From DATAPE01 sp034667525 (lineage in GTDB: Bacteria; Actinomycetota; CADDZG01; WHSQ01): a stretch of DNA of 64,000 nucleotides. Shown here in pieces: positions 1 to 9,402 of this stretch; the first letter of the stretch is position 1; each line of letters starts with the position of its first letter. Under the pieces are notes generated by a model that did no database searches, had not been told where the DNA came from, and saw only the letters and a program-made list of their open reading frames with translations. The position numbers and the translations under genes are program-made. The DNA lies in assembly GCA_034667525.1 (NCBI GenBank), contig JAXDJO010000013.1, forward strand, positions 53,324-117,323, written 5' to 3'.

Positions 1-174
1 CTTAATCCCGCCTTCCCGTTCGCGACGGCTTTCTTGGGTGACTACAGCAACATCGCGGTCGTGCCCAACAGCACGGACGTCCTGTCGTACTGGACCGACA
101 TGCGCAGAACCTCGTGCTTCGCCGGACGGTGCGGCCACAGCGAGGATGGATTCTTTGCAAGGACTGGCGGCTAG
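1..174 (+). CDS. C-terminal end of a secreted sialidase/BNR-like protein (partial)
   Basis: An open frame runs in from the left edge and stops at TAG 172-174, giving the last 57 residues. It contains FLGDYSNIAVVP followed by YWTDMR. The pattern GDY..IA....D....WTD.R is typical of the last blade of secreted sialidase or BNR-repeat proteins in actinobacteria. The gene ending at 46472 has a comparable GNFIGDYFQILA near its C-terminus. Two cysteines follow the WTD motif. Start and N-terminal domains lie outside the window, so substrate and export cannot be judged. The family call rests on this short motif only. Confidence 0.5.
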   Translation, partial: LNPAFPFATAFLGDYSNIAVVPNSTDVLSYWTDMRRTSCFAGRCGHSEDGFFARTGG

Positions 175-200
175 CAACACGGCTACATAGACCCATGACG

Positions 201-234
201 GGTGCGCCCGCGGCATAGCTTGCCCGGGCGCGCC
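201..234 (+). terminator. Possible terminator hairpin after the partial gene
   Basis: GGTGCGCCCG (201-210) faces CGGGCGCGCC (225-234): a 10-bp stem with one G-U pair and a 14-nt loop, 27 bp after the stop at 174. A second small hairpin, GGGG-CTTT-CCCC, follows at 241-252. There is no clear T-run. The rest of 175-346 shows no gene. Confidence 0.35.
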
Positions 235-346
235 TCGTCGGGGGCTTTCCCCGGATGGTCGGCGAAGACGGTCAGCTCTCGTCAGGCACCAGCCCGGCCG
301 AAGTACGCTCTCGCCTCCCAGCCGGTAACTAGGGGAGGTCATCGCT

Positions 347-1432
347 GTGCCGCATGAAGTCCCGGGTGTCATCTCAAGGGCGAAAGATCAACCGGTGGAG
401 ATCGAGACCATCGTCGTTCCCGACCCCGGACCGGGAGAGGCACTGGTCAAGATCCAGGCCTGTGGCGTCTGTCACACGGATCTCCATTACCGCGATGGAG
501 CGGTGAACGACGACTTCCCCTTCCTCCTCGGGCACGAGGCCGCGGGCGTGATCGACGAGGTTGGGCCAGATGTCACTGAGGTGGGTCCCGGGGATTACGT
601 GATCATCGCGTGGCGCGCCCCATGTGGGATCTGCCGGGCCTGTACGCGCGGCCAGCCGTGGTACTGCTTCGGCAGTCTCAACGCGATCCAACCGATGACG
701 CTCACGGACGGCACGCCACTGAGCCCTGCCCTGGGCATCGGCGCGTTCGCCGAAAAGTCGCTCATCTCCGCTAAGCAGGCGGTCAAGGTTGACGCTCGCG
801 CCAAACCTGAGGTGGCGGGGTTGGTCGGTTGTGGGGTCATGGCCGGCTACGGAGCAGCGGTTAACACGGGACAGGTGGCGGCCGGAGAGACGGTCGCCGT
901 TTTCGGTTGTGGAGGCGTGGGTGATGCAGCCGTCGCGGGGGCTGCATTATCGGGTGCACGCATGATAATCGCGGTCGACATCGATGCAGCCAAATTGCGA
1001 CTGGCGGAGCGATTCGGGGCCACCGACACTGTCGACTCCTCTCAGGCTGATCCCGTCGAGGCGATACGGGCTCTGACCGGGGGACTGGGGGTTGATGTCG
1101 CGATCGAGGCAGTCGGGCGCCCGGAAGTCTTCGAACAGGCCTTCTACTCCCGCGACCTCGCGGGTCGCCTGGTGCAGGTCGGCGTTCCGGACCCTTCGAT
1201 GAAGTACGAATTGCCGTTGCTCGAGTTCTTCGGCCGTGGTGGTTCGCTGAAGCCGTCCTGGTATGGCGATTGCCTTCCGACCCGTGACTTTCCCCACCTC
1301 ATCGACCTCTACTTGAAGGGCCGTTTCGATCTGGGCGGCTTTGTGTCCGAGACCATCGCGCTCGATCAGGTCGAGAACGCCTTCGCCAAAATGAAGGAGG
1401 GCGGTGTCCTTCGATCGGTGGTCGTTCTGTGA
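347..1432 (+). CDS. mscR: S-(hydroxymethyl)mycothiol dehydrogenase (zinc-dependent alcohol dehydrogenase, class III-like)
   Basis: Oxidises the formaldehyde-mycothiol adduct to S-formylmycothiol with NAD, the actinobacterial counterpart of glutathione-dependent formaldehyde dehydrogenase. The 361 residues are the length usual for this family. Catalytic zinc ligands appear as C42, H63-E64 and C162; structural zinc cysteines are C93, C96, C99 and C107. The Rossmann motif GCGGVG is at 187-192. The stretches [12 protein letters not shown] and [12 protein letters not shown] are nearly diagnostic of mycothiol enzymes. The GTG start at 347 is preceded by AGGGGAGG (331-338). The next gene, a metallo-beta-lactamase-fold hydrolase, overlaps by 4 bp, an arrangement also known in mycobacteria, and supports formaldehyde detoxification. 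It implies the host makes mycothiol. Confidence 0.93.
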   Translation: MPHEVPGVISRAKDQPVEIETIVVPDPGPGEALVKIQACGVCHTDLHYRDGAVNDDFPFLLGHEAAGVIDEVGPDVTEVGPGDYVIIAWRAPCGICRACTRGQPWYCFGSLNAIQPMTLTDGTPLSPALGIGAFAEKSLISAKQAVKVDARAKPEVAGLVGCGVMAGYGAAVNTGQVAAGETVAVFGCGGVGDAAVAGAALSGARMIIAVDIDAAKLRLAERFGATDTVDSSQADPVEAIRALTGGLGVDVAIEAVGRPEVFEQAFYSRDLAGRLVQVGVPDPSMKYELPLLEFFGRGGSLKPSWYGDCLPTRDFPHLIDLYLKGRFDLGGFVSETIALDQVENAFAKMKEGGVLRSVVVL

Positions 1433-2055
1433 GCTTGCGGATCGATCTGGTAGAGACGAGCGGAGTATTCACGCTGGACGGCGCAGAGTTCGACGTCGAT
1501 GACAACATCTGGATCGTCGGCGACGACGACGATGTGATTGTCATAGACGCAGGACATGACCACGAACCGATAGTTGCAGGCGTGGACGGCCGCACCGTAA
1601 AGGCGATCGTTCTTACCCACGGGCACAATGACCACATCAACTCCGCCGTAGCGCTGGCCGGCGCTAGTGGCGCTCCGATCGGTATCCACCCCGCCGATCG
1701 CATGCTGTGGGACGAGGTCTATCCCGAGCGGGCCCCCGACTTCGGACTGATCGATGACGAGTCTGTTGTGATAGGGGACCGGAGCCTTCAAGTGATCCAC
1801 ACCCCGGGCCACACTCCGGGAGGCGTTTGCCTGTACGACTCGGACGGTCATCTTTTCGGGGGAGACACTCTGTTCAAGGGGGGGCCGGGTGCAACCGGAA
1901 GGAAGTACTCGGATTTCGGAACGATCATCGAGTCGATCAAGACCAAACTTCTGACATTGCCCCCCGAAACCACGATTTTTCCTGGGCACGGAGAGACCAC
2001 GACGATCGGAGAGGAAGCTCCGCATCTTCAGGAATGGGTCGACCGAGGATCCTGA
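1429..2055 (+). CDS. MBL-fold metallo-hydrolase, partner of MscR
   Basis: 208-residue metallo-beta-lactamase-fold hydrolase. The signature THGHNDH gives metal ligands H64, H66, D68 and H69. A second histidine follows in [10 protein letters not shown] (about 125-134), an aspartate in FGGDTLF, and a C-terminal histidine in FPGHGE, so the dinuclear metal site looks complete. The GTG start at 1429 overlaps the mscR stop (GTGA), implying translational coupling. By position, and by the same gene order in mycobacteria, it probably hydrolyses S-formylmycothiol to formate and mycothiol. That role is inferred from context; the fold alone would also fit a generic glyoxalase II-type thioesterase. A weak GAGGC/GCCTC hairpin lies at 2072-2088. 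Confidence 0.85.
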   Translation: MSLRIDLVETSGVFTLDGAEFDVDDNIWIVGDDDDVIVIDAGHDHEPIVAGVDGRTVKAIVLTHGHNDHINSAVALAGASGAPIGIHPADRMLWDEVYPERAPDFGLIDDESVVIGDRSLQVIHTPGHTPGGVCLYDSDGHLFGGDTLFKGGPGATGRKYSDFGTIIESIKTKLLTLPPETTIFPGHGETTTIGEEAPHLQEWVDRGS

Positions 2056-2086
2056 TCGCTCATGTCCACTCGAGGCGGGACCGGCC

Positions 2087-3838
2087 TCATTCGAGCAGGC
2101 GGCCGCCGAGCATCACATCTTCGGTTCCATCGACCCACCGCTGCAGCTCATCCGGTATCGGGGGCACGGTTTCCTGCCACGGTTCCAGCAAGCCGCCTTC
2201 CTCGTCGAGCCGGGTGCGGAGATTGACCTCGAACCGGGGATCCAGGTCCGGGAAGTCGGAACGGATATGACAGCCGCGCGTTTCGTTCCGAGCTAGGGCC
2301 CCTTTGAGGGTTGCCTCCGCCATGATCAATCCTGCGCGCAGGTCGAGGGTCTGGGCGAGATCGGCCCAGCCTTCATCGCTGTAACGCACATCGATATCGC
2401 CCAGCACCGACCTGAGGCCATAGAGGTGTGAAAGCCCGTCCTGAAGCGATTCTCCGTTGCGAACGACTCCCGCGTGCTCCCATAACAGGTCGCGGAGCGC
2501 GCGCTGCACCGGCCGCGCCAACTCGCTGCCTGAATGGATCAGGGCATCGAGGTTGTCGGAAGCACGCTCGATCACCCGCTTGGGCCTCAATGCGACTTCA
2601 TTATCGAGAGAGAATCCTGCTGCCGCGGCCCCCGCTCGGCGTCCAAACACGACGGTTTCCGAAAGTGAATTGCCTCCCAGGCGATTGGCGCCGTGCATAC
2701 CCGCCGTGCACTCCCCAGCAGCGTAGAGGCCGGCAATGTCGGTGGCGTGCGTTTCCGGCTCGACGACCAAGCCCCCCATGGAGTAGTGCGCGGTGGGCGC
2801 CACCTCCATGGGATCCTTGGAGATATCGAGCATCTGGTGCTCGATGAACTGGCGATACATGCGCGGCAGCCGCTTCAGGATGTAGCTCTTGTCTCGATGG
2901 CTGATATCCAGGAAGACTCCGCCGTTGGGACCTCCCCGCCCCTCGATGATCTCGGTGTAGTTGGCAAGCGCGACGCGGTCGCGGGTGCTGAGCTCCATCC
3001 GCTGGGGGTCGTAGCGCTCCATGTACCGCTCGCCCCGTGCGTTGACCAAGCGACCGCCCTCTCCCCTGACCGCCTCGGTCACGAGGGTGCCCTCCATTCC
3101 CGCCGGAGCCACCATCCCGGTGGGATGGAACTGCACGAGCTCCATGTCCATGACGCGAGCTTCCGCGGCGAGCCCGAGGTACATGCCTTCCCCAAAGTTT
3201 TCATCTCGGCGAGAAGAGCTTCGGCGCCATAGACGCGTGTGACCGCCGCCGCACAACACGACTGCATCTGCCAGGAAAGTTGTGCGATCGCCGGTGTGCA
3301 GATCGAAGGCGAACGCGCCGAAGCAGGCCCCGTCAGATACCAACAGGCTGGAAACGTAGTGGTCCTCGATTATGGGGATGCCGAGATCGGATGTTTTATG
3401 AGCGAGGGTCTGAAGCACCGCCCGCCCCGTGTAATCACCTGCATAGCAGGTTCGACGCCAGCGATGGGCGCCGAAGAATCTTTGATCGATGGCCCCCTCA
3501 TCGGTGAGTGCGAAGGGACAACCCCATGACGCCAGCTCCTTGATCGCCGCAGGCGCTTCCGTGACCAGGATCTGCACGACGCGAGGATCGCCCAAGAGGT
3601 AGCCCTCCTTGACGGTGTCCGCGAAATGCTGCTGCCACGAGTCCTCGGGATCCCGGGTGCCTAGGACTGCGTTGATTCCACCGGAGGCCAGAACGGTATG
3701 TGCATCGAGTCGTTGACGCTTGCCGATGACCATCACCTGCACTCCGGCTCGATCGGCCTCGATGGCCGCCCGCAGGCCCGCCGCTCCCGACCCGATCACC
3801 AGGACGTTGGTCACATGAGTGCGGTACGGCGAAGTCAC
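2087..3838 (-). CDS. Succinate dehydrogenase/fumarate reductase-type flavoprotein, orphan subunit
   Basis: 583 residues with N-terminal FAD site GSGAAG (16-21). H47 in DAHTVLASGG aligns with the histidine that binds FAD covalently in SdhA/FrdA, which L-aspartate oxidases lack. FQFHPTG-type substrate motif (here VQFHPTGM), TRDRVA, TAHYSMGG and GANRLGGNSL follow in the usual order, and the helical C-terminal domain is full length. No iron-sulfur or membrane-anchor subunit is adjacent, so its electron partner must be encoded elsewhere or it may act alone as a soluble fumarate reductase or L-aspartate oxidase-like enzyme. The gene converges on the mycothiol operon and lies 90 bp downstream of the MMPL gene on the same strand. 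Confidence 0.82.
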   Translation of the reverse strand: MTSPYRTHVTNVLVIGSGAAGLRAAIEADRAGVQVMVIGKRQRLDAHTVLASGGINAVLGTRDPEDSWQQHFADTVKEGYLLGDPRVVQILVTEAPAAIKELASWGCPFALTDEGAIDQRFFGAHRWRRTCYAGDYTGRAVLQTLAHKTSDLGIPIIEDHYVSSLLVSDGACFGAFAFDLHTGDRTTFLADAVVLCGGGHTRLWRRSSSRRDENFGEGMYLGLAAEARVMDMELVQFHPTGMVAPAGMEGTLVTEAVRGEGGRLVNARGERYMERYDPQRMELSTRDRVALANYTEIIEGRGGPNGGVFLDISHRDKSYILKRLPRMYRQFIEHQMLDISKDPMEVAPTAHYSMGGLVVEPETHATDIAGLYAAGECTAGMHGANRLGGNSLSETVVFGRRAGAAAAGFSLDNEVALRPKRVIERASDNLDALIHSGSELARPVQRALRDLLWEHAGVVRNGESLQDGLSHLYGLRSVLGDIDVRYSDEGWADLAQTLDLRAGLIMAEATLKGALARNETRGCHIRSDFPDLDPRFEVNLRTRLDEEGGLLEPWQETVPPIPDELQRWVDGTEDVMLGGRLLE

Positions 3839-3928
3839 GCGTTCAAGTTTATTTCCGCCGCTGGTAGCTCAGCCCGACAAATTTTGAGGTCGCCGAGCCA
3901 CGGTATACGTGGCCAGGCTCGCAAAGAA

Positions 3929-6091
3929 TCAGCCGGGTTCGAGCGCTTCCGGATTTGTTGGCTCGATCGAGATCCTGGGGACCAACCGGCCCAGCCACTT
4001 CGGGAACCACCAGTTGGCGTCTCCGAGCAGCTCCATCGTGGCGGGCACGAGCACCATCCGGATGAGGGTGGCGTCGACGAAGATCGCCACGGCAAGCCCG
4101 AAACCGAACAGCTTGACGGCTCGTTCGTCGAACCCGATCACGAACGACAGGAACACGGTGACCATGATCGCAGCAGCTGCTGTGATCACTCGAGCAGTTG
4201 CTGCAAGTCCGTTTGCCACTGCGAGCCCGTTGTCGCGCGTCTTGATGTAATCCTCTCGGATCCGGGACAGTAGGAAGATCTCGTAATCCATGGAGAGTCC
4301 GAACAGGATCGTGAAGAGAAGCATGGGCACCCATGCCTCGATCGGTCCCGTGCTCTGGACACCGATGACCCCCTTGAGCCATCCCCACTGGAATACGGCA
4401 ACGACGACGCCGTAAGCGGCCCCGATCGAGAGCAGGTTCATCACTACCGCTTTTGCAGGCACGACGACCGACCGGAAGACCGCAACAAGCAGCAGGAAGG
4501 ACAGCAGCAAAACGACTCCGATCAATATCGGAAGACGCCGTCCGCTCTGATCCGAAAAGTCGATGGTTCCAGCGGTGAGACCACCGATGAGTACTTCGAC
4601 GCCGCTTCCTCTGGTGGCACTTGGAATGACGCTATCGCGCAGGGTGTGGACCAGTTGGGTTGTTTCCGGCGCTTGAGGAGAGCTCGTGGGGAACACAGAC
4701 ATGACGGCGGCATCACCTTTGGGGTTGAGGGCCGGAGGTGTCACGCCCGCGACGCCCGGAACCGTTGCGAGGCGCGTCGATAGTGTCTTCAACGTTGCGA
4801 CGTCACTCGGAGAAGGAAGCTTGGCGGCTAGCAGCAGGGGCCCGTTGAATCCCGGGCCGAAGCCTTGGGACAAGAGGTCGTAGGCGCGCCGGCTGGAGCG
4901 AGCCTTTGAGCCCGTCCCCGCATCCGCCGATCCCAGCCGCAGCGAGAAGAGGGGGATCGTCAGGGCTACGAGGATCAGCAGAGAGGCAAGGGCAACGGGC
5001 GCAGGCCTTCGTTGGATCAGCCGGCTCCATCTGAACCAGAAAGATTCCCGAGGAGAGCTCTCGCCCCGGTGGAGGAGGTGGGGAAGGTGCAATCGGTCGA
5101 TGTGGTTGCCGACGAAACCAAGCACGGCAGGCAGCAATGTGACCGACGCCAGCATCGTCACGAGCACCGCAGCTGCCCCTCCGACAGCGATCCCCTGGAC
5201 GAAGCTGAACCCCATCAAAAGGATGCCGAGAAAGGAGATCACGACGACGGTCCCTGCAAAGAGAACCGCTCGACCCGAAGTCGTTATGGCCGCAACCGTG
5301 GCTTGCTCTGGCGTCATCCCCTGGCTGAGCTGTTGCCGGTAACGCGTGACGATGAATAAGGCGTAGTCGACACCCACGCCTATCCCGATCATGGAAGCGA
5401 GTTGTGGTGTGAAGTTCGGAACGGTGAGGAAATGCGCCGAAAGAGTTACGACGGCCAGCCCGATCCCGATCCCGAAGAGAGCCGTCATCAAGGGCAGACC
5501 CATGGCAAGGAGCGATCCGAAGGTCAGCAAGAGGATGAACATGGCAGCCACCAGACCGATAGCCTCGGAGGCACCGGGGGTCTGGAACTCGGCGTAGGTA
5601 ACGACGTTGCCGCCGAGGTCGATCGTTAGCCCGGTCCCACCCGTCTGCGCCGCGAGGGCCTCCATCTTCTTGATCTCCGGGATCGGAACCTTGTCTCCGG
5701 TGACGTTGAACTGGATGTGGGCCAATCCGATATGGCCATTGGGAGAGATCTGCTGCTCGCCGCCCTTCGCGTAGGGCGACGCGACCCCATCCACGTGATT
5801 GAACTTCGAGATCTGGGCGAAGAATCCTTCCATCGTCTTTCTCGTAGAGGGGTCAGTCACGCCCGCGCTGGACTTGAAGGCGATGTCGGCGGTATCGCCG
5901 GACTGTTGCGGGAACCGGTTCTTCAGTAGGTCGTATGCCCTTTGGGAATCCGTGCCCGGTAGCGAGAAGTTGTTGGAGTAGGCCCCCCCGGCGACGCCTG
6001 CCAGCACGTTGATCCCGATCAGGACGACCACCCAAACGGCGACCATGGTCCATCGGCGGTTGTAACTCCAGCGGGCGATCTTTTCCAGCAT
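3929..6091 (-). CDS. MMPL-family RND transporter
   Basis: 720-residue inner-membrane exporter of the MMPL/RND superfamily. An N-terminal transmembrane helix (about 14-34) precedes a soluble loop, then a five-helix bundle (about 170-330) with GVDYALFIVTRYR. A second loop and second bundle follow, with the mirrored motif GLSMDYEIFLLSRIRE (about 605-620). This internal duplication and the buried aspartates that relay protons are family hallmarks. The length matches short actinobacterial MMPLs that export lipids or drugs. Start ATG 6091 has AGGAGG about 9 bp upstream. It is divergent from the membrane protein at 6227. The substrate cannot be predicted. Confidence 0.9.
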   Translation of the reverse strand: MLEKIARWSYNRRWTMVAVWVVVLIGINVLAGVAGGAYSNNFSLPGTDSQRAYDLLKNRFPQQSGDTADIAFKSSAGVTDPSTRKTMEGFFAQISKFNHVDGVASPYAKGGEQQISPNGHIGLAHIQFNVTGDKVPIPEIKKMEALAAQTGGTGLTIDLGGNVVTYAEFQTPGASEAIGLVAAMFILLLTFGSLLAMGLPLMTALFGIGIGLAVVTLSAHFLTVPNFTPQLASMIGIGVGVDYALFIVTRYRQQLSQGMTPEQATVAAITTSGRAVLFAGTVVVISFLGILLMGFSFVQGIAVGGAAAVLVTMLASVTLLPAVLGFVGNHIDRLHLPHLLHRGESSPRESFWFRWSRLIQRRPAPVALASLLILVALTIPLFSLRLGSADAGTGSKARSSRRAYDLLSQGFGPGFNGPLLLAAKLPSPSDVATLKTLSTRLATVPGVAGVTPPALNPKGDAAVMSVFPTSSPQAPETTQLVHTLRDSVIPSATRGSGVEVLIGGLTAGTIDFSDQSGRRLPILIGVVLLLSFLLLVAVFRSVVVPAKAVVMNLLSIGAAYGVVVAVFQWGWLKGVIGVQSTGPIEAWVPMLLFTILFGLSMDYEIFLLSRIREDYIKTRDNGLAVANGLAATARVITAAAAIMVTVFLSFVIGFDERAVKLFGFGLAVAIFVDATLIRMVLVPATMELLGDANWWFPKWLGRLVPRISIEPTNPEALEPG

Positions 6092-6226
6092 CTGCTAGGC
6101 CTCCTAAGCGGCTCGACCGGGGACCTCCGAGGGGACTGAGGTCGGCACGCGGTGCAACCGCGGGCTGAGGCTGCTAATTCCCCATAGGTGCTTGAATCCC
6201 ATGCGCCAGAAGGGCGTAATGGAGGT

Positions 6227-6907
6227 ATGAACCCAACAGATGGCGTCATCCGGGAGGCCCTGGACCTCTACAAGAAGCACTTCGGCCACTTATTCCTCGT
6301 GGCCTTCGTTATCTATGCCGGCATCGCCATCCTGAGTGCGGTGGCGTCCGCGATCGGGGGCGTTCTAGTGATCGTGGTGCTCCCGTTGGCGATCATCGGG
6401 CTTTTCCTTGTCCAGGCTGCGCTGGTCGAGGCCGTCACCGACATCCGCGATGGGCGGGTCGATATGACCGTCGGTGAGACCTTGAGCCGGGGAGCGTCTC
6501 GGATCGGTCCCGTTGCGGGGGCCGGCATCCTCGCCGGGATAGGGATCGCGATCGGCCTGGTGCTGTTCATCATCCCGGGGCTCATCTTGCTGACCTGGTG
6601 GTCGGTCATAGTTCCGGTGATAGTGATCGAGGGACGAGGCGTCCTGGACGCGTTCTCACGAAGCCGCCAATTGGTGCGGGGGCATGACTTTCAGGTATTT
6701 GGTGTGATCGTGCTCGAGATCTTGCTGCTGATCGTCGCCGGAATCATCCTGGGCATCATCCTTGCAGCGCTCCCGAGCGGGGTCCAGTCGTTCATCTCCA
6801 ACATCATCAGTGGCTCCATCACCGGCCCATTCTCGGCCCTCATCACGACCCTGCTCTACTTCCGTCTCAAGGAGGCGAAGGACGGAGCTGGTCCGCTACC
6901 GGCATAG
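6227..6907 (+). CDS. Multi-pass membrane protein, function unknown
   Basis: 226 residues dominated by hydrophobic helices: a short amphipathic start (DGVIREALDLYKKHF) and then about five to six transmembrane segments, many glycine-rich. The arrangement resembles the glycerophosphodiester phosphodiesterase-associated/DUF975-like membrane domain, but I see no catalytic motif. The start is uncertain. ATG 6227 follows GGAGG almost directly (1 nt spacing); GTG 6188 would add 13 residues. I prefer 6227 because the homology-like segment begins there. Divergent from the MMPL transporter and convergent with the protein ending at 6930. Confidence 0.6.
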   Translation: MNPTDGVIREALDLYKKHFGHLFLVAFVIYAGIAILSAVASAIGGVLVIVVLPLAIIGLFLVQAALVEAVTDIRDGRVDMTVGETLSRGASRIGPVAGAGILAGIGIAIGLVLFIIPGLILLTWWSVIVPVIVIEGRGVLDAFSRSRQLVRGHDFQVFGVIVLEILLLIVAGIILGIILAALPSGVQSFISNIISGSITGPFSALITTLLYFRLKEAKDGAGPLPA

Positions 6908-6929
6908 CTCGCGGCATCCCTTCAAGCTT

Positions 6930-7508
6930 TCAGGGACTGGCGAACCACGGCTCCAGCAGGTCGAAGTATTCGAGATCCTGGGTCAGCGGCCACACCTTCT
7001 CGAGGGCGGCCGCGTGCGGCGCCGACTGCTCCCCTTTACGAGCGTCGGCTTCGGAGGTGAAGTAGACGATCTCGGTGAAGCGGCTGCTGTCCCAAGCCAC
7101 GACTCCGCCGATGACATCGTCCCGTGACGATGCGCCCAGACCGCGGGCGGCCTCACGGTATGCCGCGCGGTCTACCACCCGTCCCTGGATCACCTGAATG
7201 AAGCCTGCTTCGTCCGAGCCGCCTCGCTTGTAATCGTCCACATCCGTGCAATCCCAGAACCGAGCCGTGTCCATGTATCTGGAGGTGTCGTTCCACCACC
7301 TTGTTTGCTCCGGCCGGTTGCTGTTCTTCTGGGCTGCTTCCGCAGACTCGAAGCGAAAGGACGCGATGAATCGCGAGTCCTCGGTGATTCCACCGGTGCT
7401 CCCAAGCCAACCTTCTGCGTCCGGGCTGAGATCGGTGCGCCAGGTGTCGAGCTGCCGCTTCAGCCCCTGGGGATCGAGCACTCGGCCTCTCAGGATCTGG
7501 ATGAACAC
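6930..7508 (-). CDS. Two-domain dimeric alpha/beta-barrel (ABM-like) protein, paralogue A
   Basis: 192 residues made of two ferredoxin-like repeats: MFIQILRGRVLD (from residue 1) and GFIQVIQGRVVD (about 101). Each is followed by a core strand such as FIASFRFES or FTEIVYFTS. This matches antibiotic-biosynthesis-monooxygenase/dimeric-barrel proteins; a catalytic site is not evident. The GTG start at 7508 has AGGAGG 8 bp upstream. It shares its whole architecture with the gene at 11335-11922, including RPEQ followed two residues later by WW and the ending D(L)xxPWF, so the two arose by duplication. Role unknown; binding of small reactive or aromatic molecules is only a guess. Confidence 0.72.
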   Translation of the reverse strand: MFIQILRGRVLDPQGLKRQLDTWRTDLSPDAEGWLGSTGGITEDSRFIASFRFESAEAAQKNSNRPEQTRWWNDTSRYMDTARFWDCTDVDDYKRGGSDEAGFIQVIQGRVVDRAAYREAARGLGASSRDDVIGGVVAWDSSRFTEIVYFTSEADARKGEQSAPHAAALEKVWPLTQDLEYFDLLEPWFASP

Positions 7509-7763
7509 GATCGATACCTCCTGGTCGAAGGGACCACCACATCAAACTTGCCGTCGCCAACCTGGATAATCACACGCACCTAAGGCCGTCGCGTTGCCGG
7601 CCCTCTCCAGCGGCGGGTTCCGAGTAGCTGACCGCGTGTTTTCCAGGGCTGCCGTCCGGAACCTGATTTCGGCCGAAAGTACTGGTCGCGCCCATCCAGT
7701 CCTGATATCTTGCCGCCCAGTTCGGCTGCTCTGCTTCGTTGACCTTCACTGAGGGGGTGGAAC

Positions 7764-9218
7764 GTGAGTCAGCATCGGGAGACCGTCGAAACCGATATCC
7801 CAGCGCGGATGGATCGGCTTCCCTGGAGCCGGTGGCACTGGATGGTGGTGTTTGCCCTCGGGATCACATGGCTTCTGGATGGCCTCGAGGTCACGATCGT
7901 CGGCGCGATCGCTGCCGTTCTGGTCAAGCCCCAGACACTCGGACTGTCGACGGGCGAGATCGGCCTCGCCGGCTCGGTCTACGTTGCAGGGAACGTAGTG
8001 GGGGCCGTCATGTTCGGATACATGACCGACCGTCTCGGCCGAAAGCGGTTGTTTCAGTGGACGCTCGTCATCTATCTCCTTGCGACCGTGGCAACCGCCT
8101 TTTCGTGGAATGCCCTCAGCTTCCTCGTCTTCAGGTTCATTACCGGTCTCGGCATCGGCGGTGAATACACCGCTATCAACTCGGCAACCGAAGAGCTCAA
8201 CCCCGCGCGCGTCCGCGGCATGGTGGAGCTTGCGATCAACGGGAGCTGGTGGCTCGGCACTGCTGTTGGAGCAGTCTCCAGCCTGATCCTTCTGAACCCA
8301 AAGATCGTCGCCGTGACCCTGGGTTGGCGTCTCGCCTTCGCCCTGGGGGCGATCCTGGCGGTGGCGGTCCTGATGATCCGGCGGTTGCTTCCGGAGAGCC
8401 CTCGCTGGCTCATGAGTCATGGGCGCGTTGATGAGGCAGAAAAGATAGTGGCGGAGATCGAAGACCAGGTTCGCGGCTACACGGGTCAACGCGATCTTCC
8501 GGACTACGAAGGCACGATCGAGATGACGCAGCGAGAGCGGACTCCCCTAGGAGAGATCTTCAGCGCGATGTTCAAGGACAATCTGAGCCGGACGATCCTG
8601 GGTATCGGATTGATGATCGGCCAGACCTTCTTCTATAACGCCGTCTTCTTCACCTTTGGGCTGACGTTGACTACGTTCTTCAAAGTGCCCGCCGGTGATA
8701 TCGGCTACTACATCTTTGCTTTTGCCGTCGGCAATTTCCTCGGCCCCCTCACCCTCGGGAGGTTGTTCGACGTCGTCGGGCGTAAGCCGATGATCGCCGG
8801 AACTTATATCGCCTCCGGAGTTCTTCTGGCTATCACGGGTTTTCTCTTCAAGAATGGCTCCCTGAGCAACGTCAGCATCACTGCTTGGTGGTCGGCGGCT
8901 TTCTTCTTTGCGTCCGCGGGCGCGAGCGCGGCATATCTCACTGTCAGCGAGATCTTTCCGCTCGAGATCCGAGCCGTTGCCATCGCTTTCTTCTACGCGA
9001 TCGGTAGCGCCATCGGGGGCATCGCAGGACCAATCATCTTTGCAGCTGAGGTGGGAAGTAAGAAGCCCTCCCAGGTCTTGGTGGGATATCTGATCGCCGG
9101 CGCCCTGATGGTCGGAGGAGGGGCGTTGGAGCTTTTGCTCGGTGTTGCGGCCGAGCAGGAAACGCTGGAGGACGTCTCTGAGCCGCTGGGGGCCAAAGAG
9201 GCCGACCGCCGAAACTGA
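7764..9218 (+). CDS. MFS transporter, sugar-porter/metabolite:H+ symporter type
   Basis: 484 residues with 12 predicted transmembrane helices. Motif A appears as GYMTDRLGRKR between helices 2 and 3, and the post-helix-6 motif LPESPRWL is typical of the sugar porter and related metabolite:proton symporter families. The second half repeats the loop as GRLFDVVGRKP. The N-terminus LPWSRWHWMVVFALGITWLL resembles carriers for organic acids or aromatic compounds. The GTG start at 7764 follows GAGGGGGTGG. No metabolic partner gene is adjacent, so the substrate is open. Transcription probably ends at the hairpin 9236-9259. Confidence 0.87.
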   Translation: MSQHRETVETDIPARMDRLPWSRWHWMVVFALGITWLLDGLEVTIVGAIAAVLVKPQTLGLSTGEIGLAGSVYVAGNVVGAVMFGYMTDRLGRKRLFQWTLVIYLLATVATAFSWNALSFLVFRFITGLGIGGEYTAINSATEELNPARVRGMVELAINGSWWLGTAVGAVSSLILLNPKIVAVTLGWRLAFALGAILAVAVLMIRRLLPESPRWLMSHGRVDEAEKIVAEIEDQVRGYTGQRDLPDYEGTIEMTQRERTPLGEIFSAMFKDNLSRTILGIGLMIGQTFFYNAVFFTFGLTLTTFFKVPAGDIGYYIFAFAVGNFLGPLTLGRLFDVVGRKPMIAGTYIASGVLLAITGFLFKNGSLSNVSITAWWSAAFFFASAGASAAYLTVSEIFPLEIRAVAIAFFYAIGSAIGGIAGPIIFAAEVGSKKPSQVLVGYLIAGALMVGGGALELLLGVAAEQETLEDVSEPLGAKEADRRN

Positions 9219-9235
9219 CTCGGCAACTTCCCGGA

Positions 9236-9259
9236 CCTCTCCGCCCCCGGGCGGAGAGG
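9236..9259 (+). terminator. Strong hairpin, probable terminator of the MFS gene
   Basis: Perfect 10-bp inverted repeat CCTCTCCGCC (9236-9245) and GGCGGAGAGG (9250-9259) with a 4-nt loop, 18 bp after the stop at 9218. A moderately T-rich tail (TTGCGGGTTCCTTCTTC) follows, consistent with a rho-independent terminator in high-GC DNA. Confidence 0.7.
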
Positions 9260-9402
9260 TTGCGGGTTCCTTCTTCAGAGGCACCGGTAGGTCGCAGAAG
9301 TATCGAAGCATCAGTTTTAGGTTGCAAAAGGACTTCTTGCGCATAGGTACCGGCGCGGCGTACGTTGTTCCAAAGCGAGCTGCTGTCGGAGGTTCACGCT
9401 CT

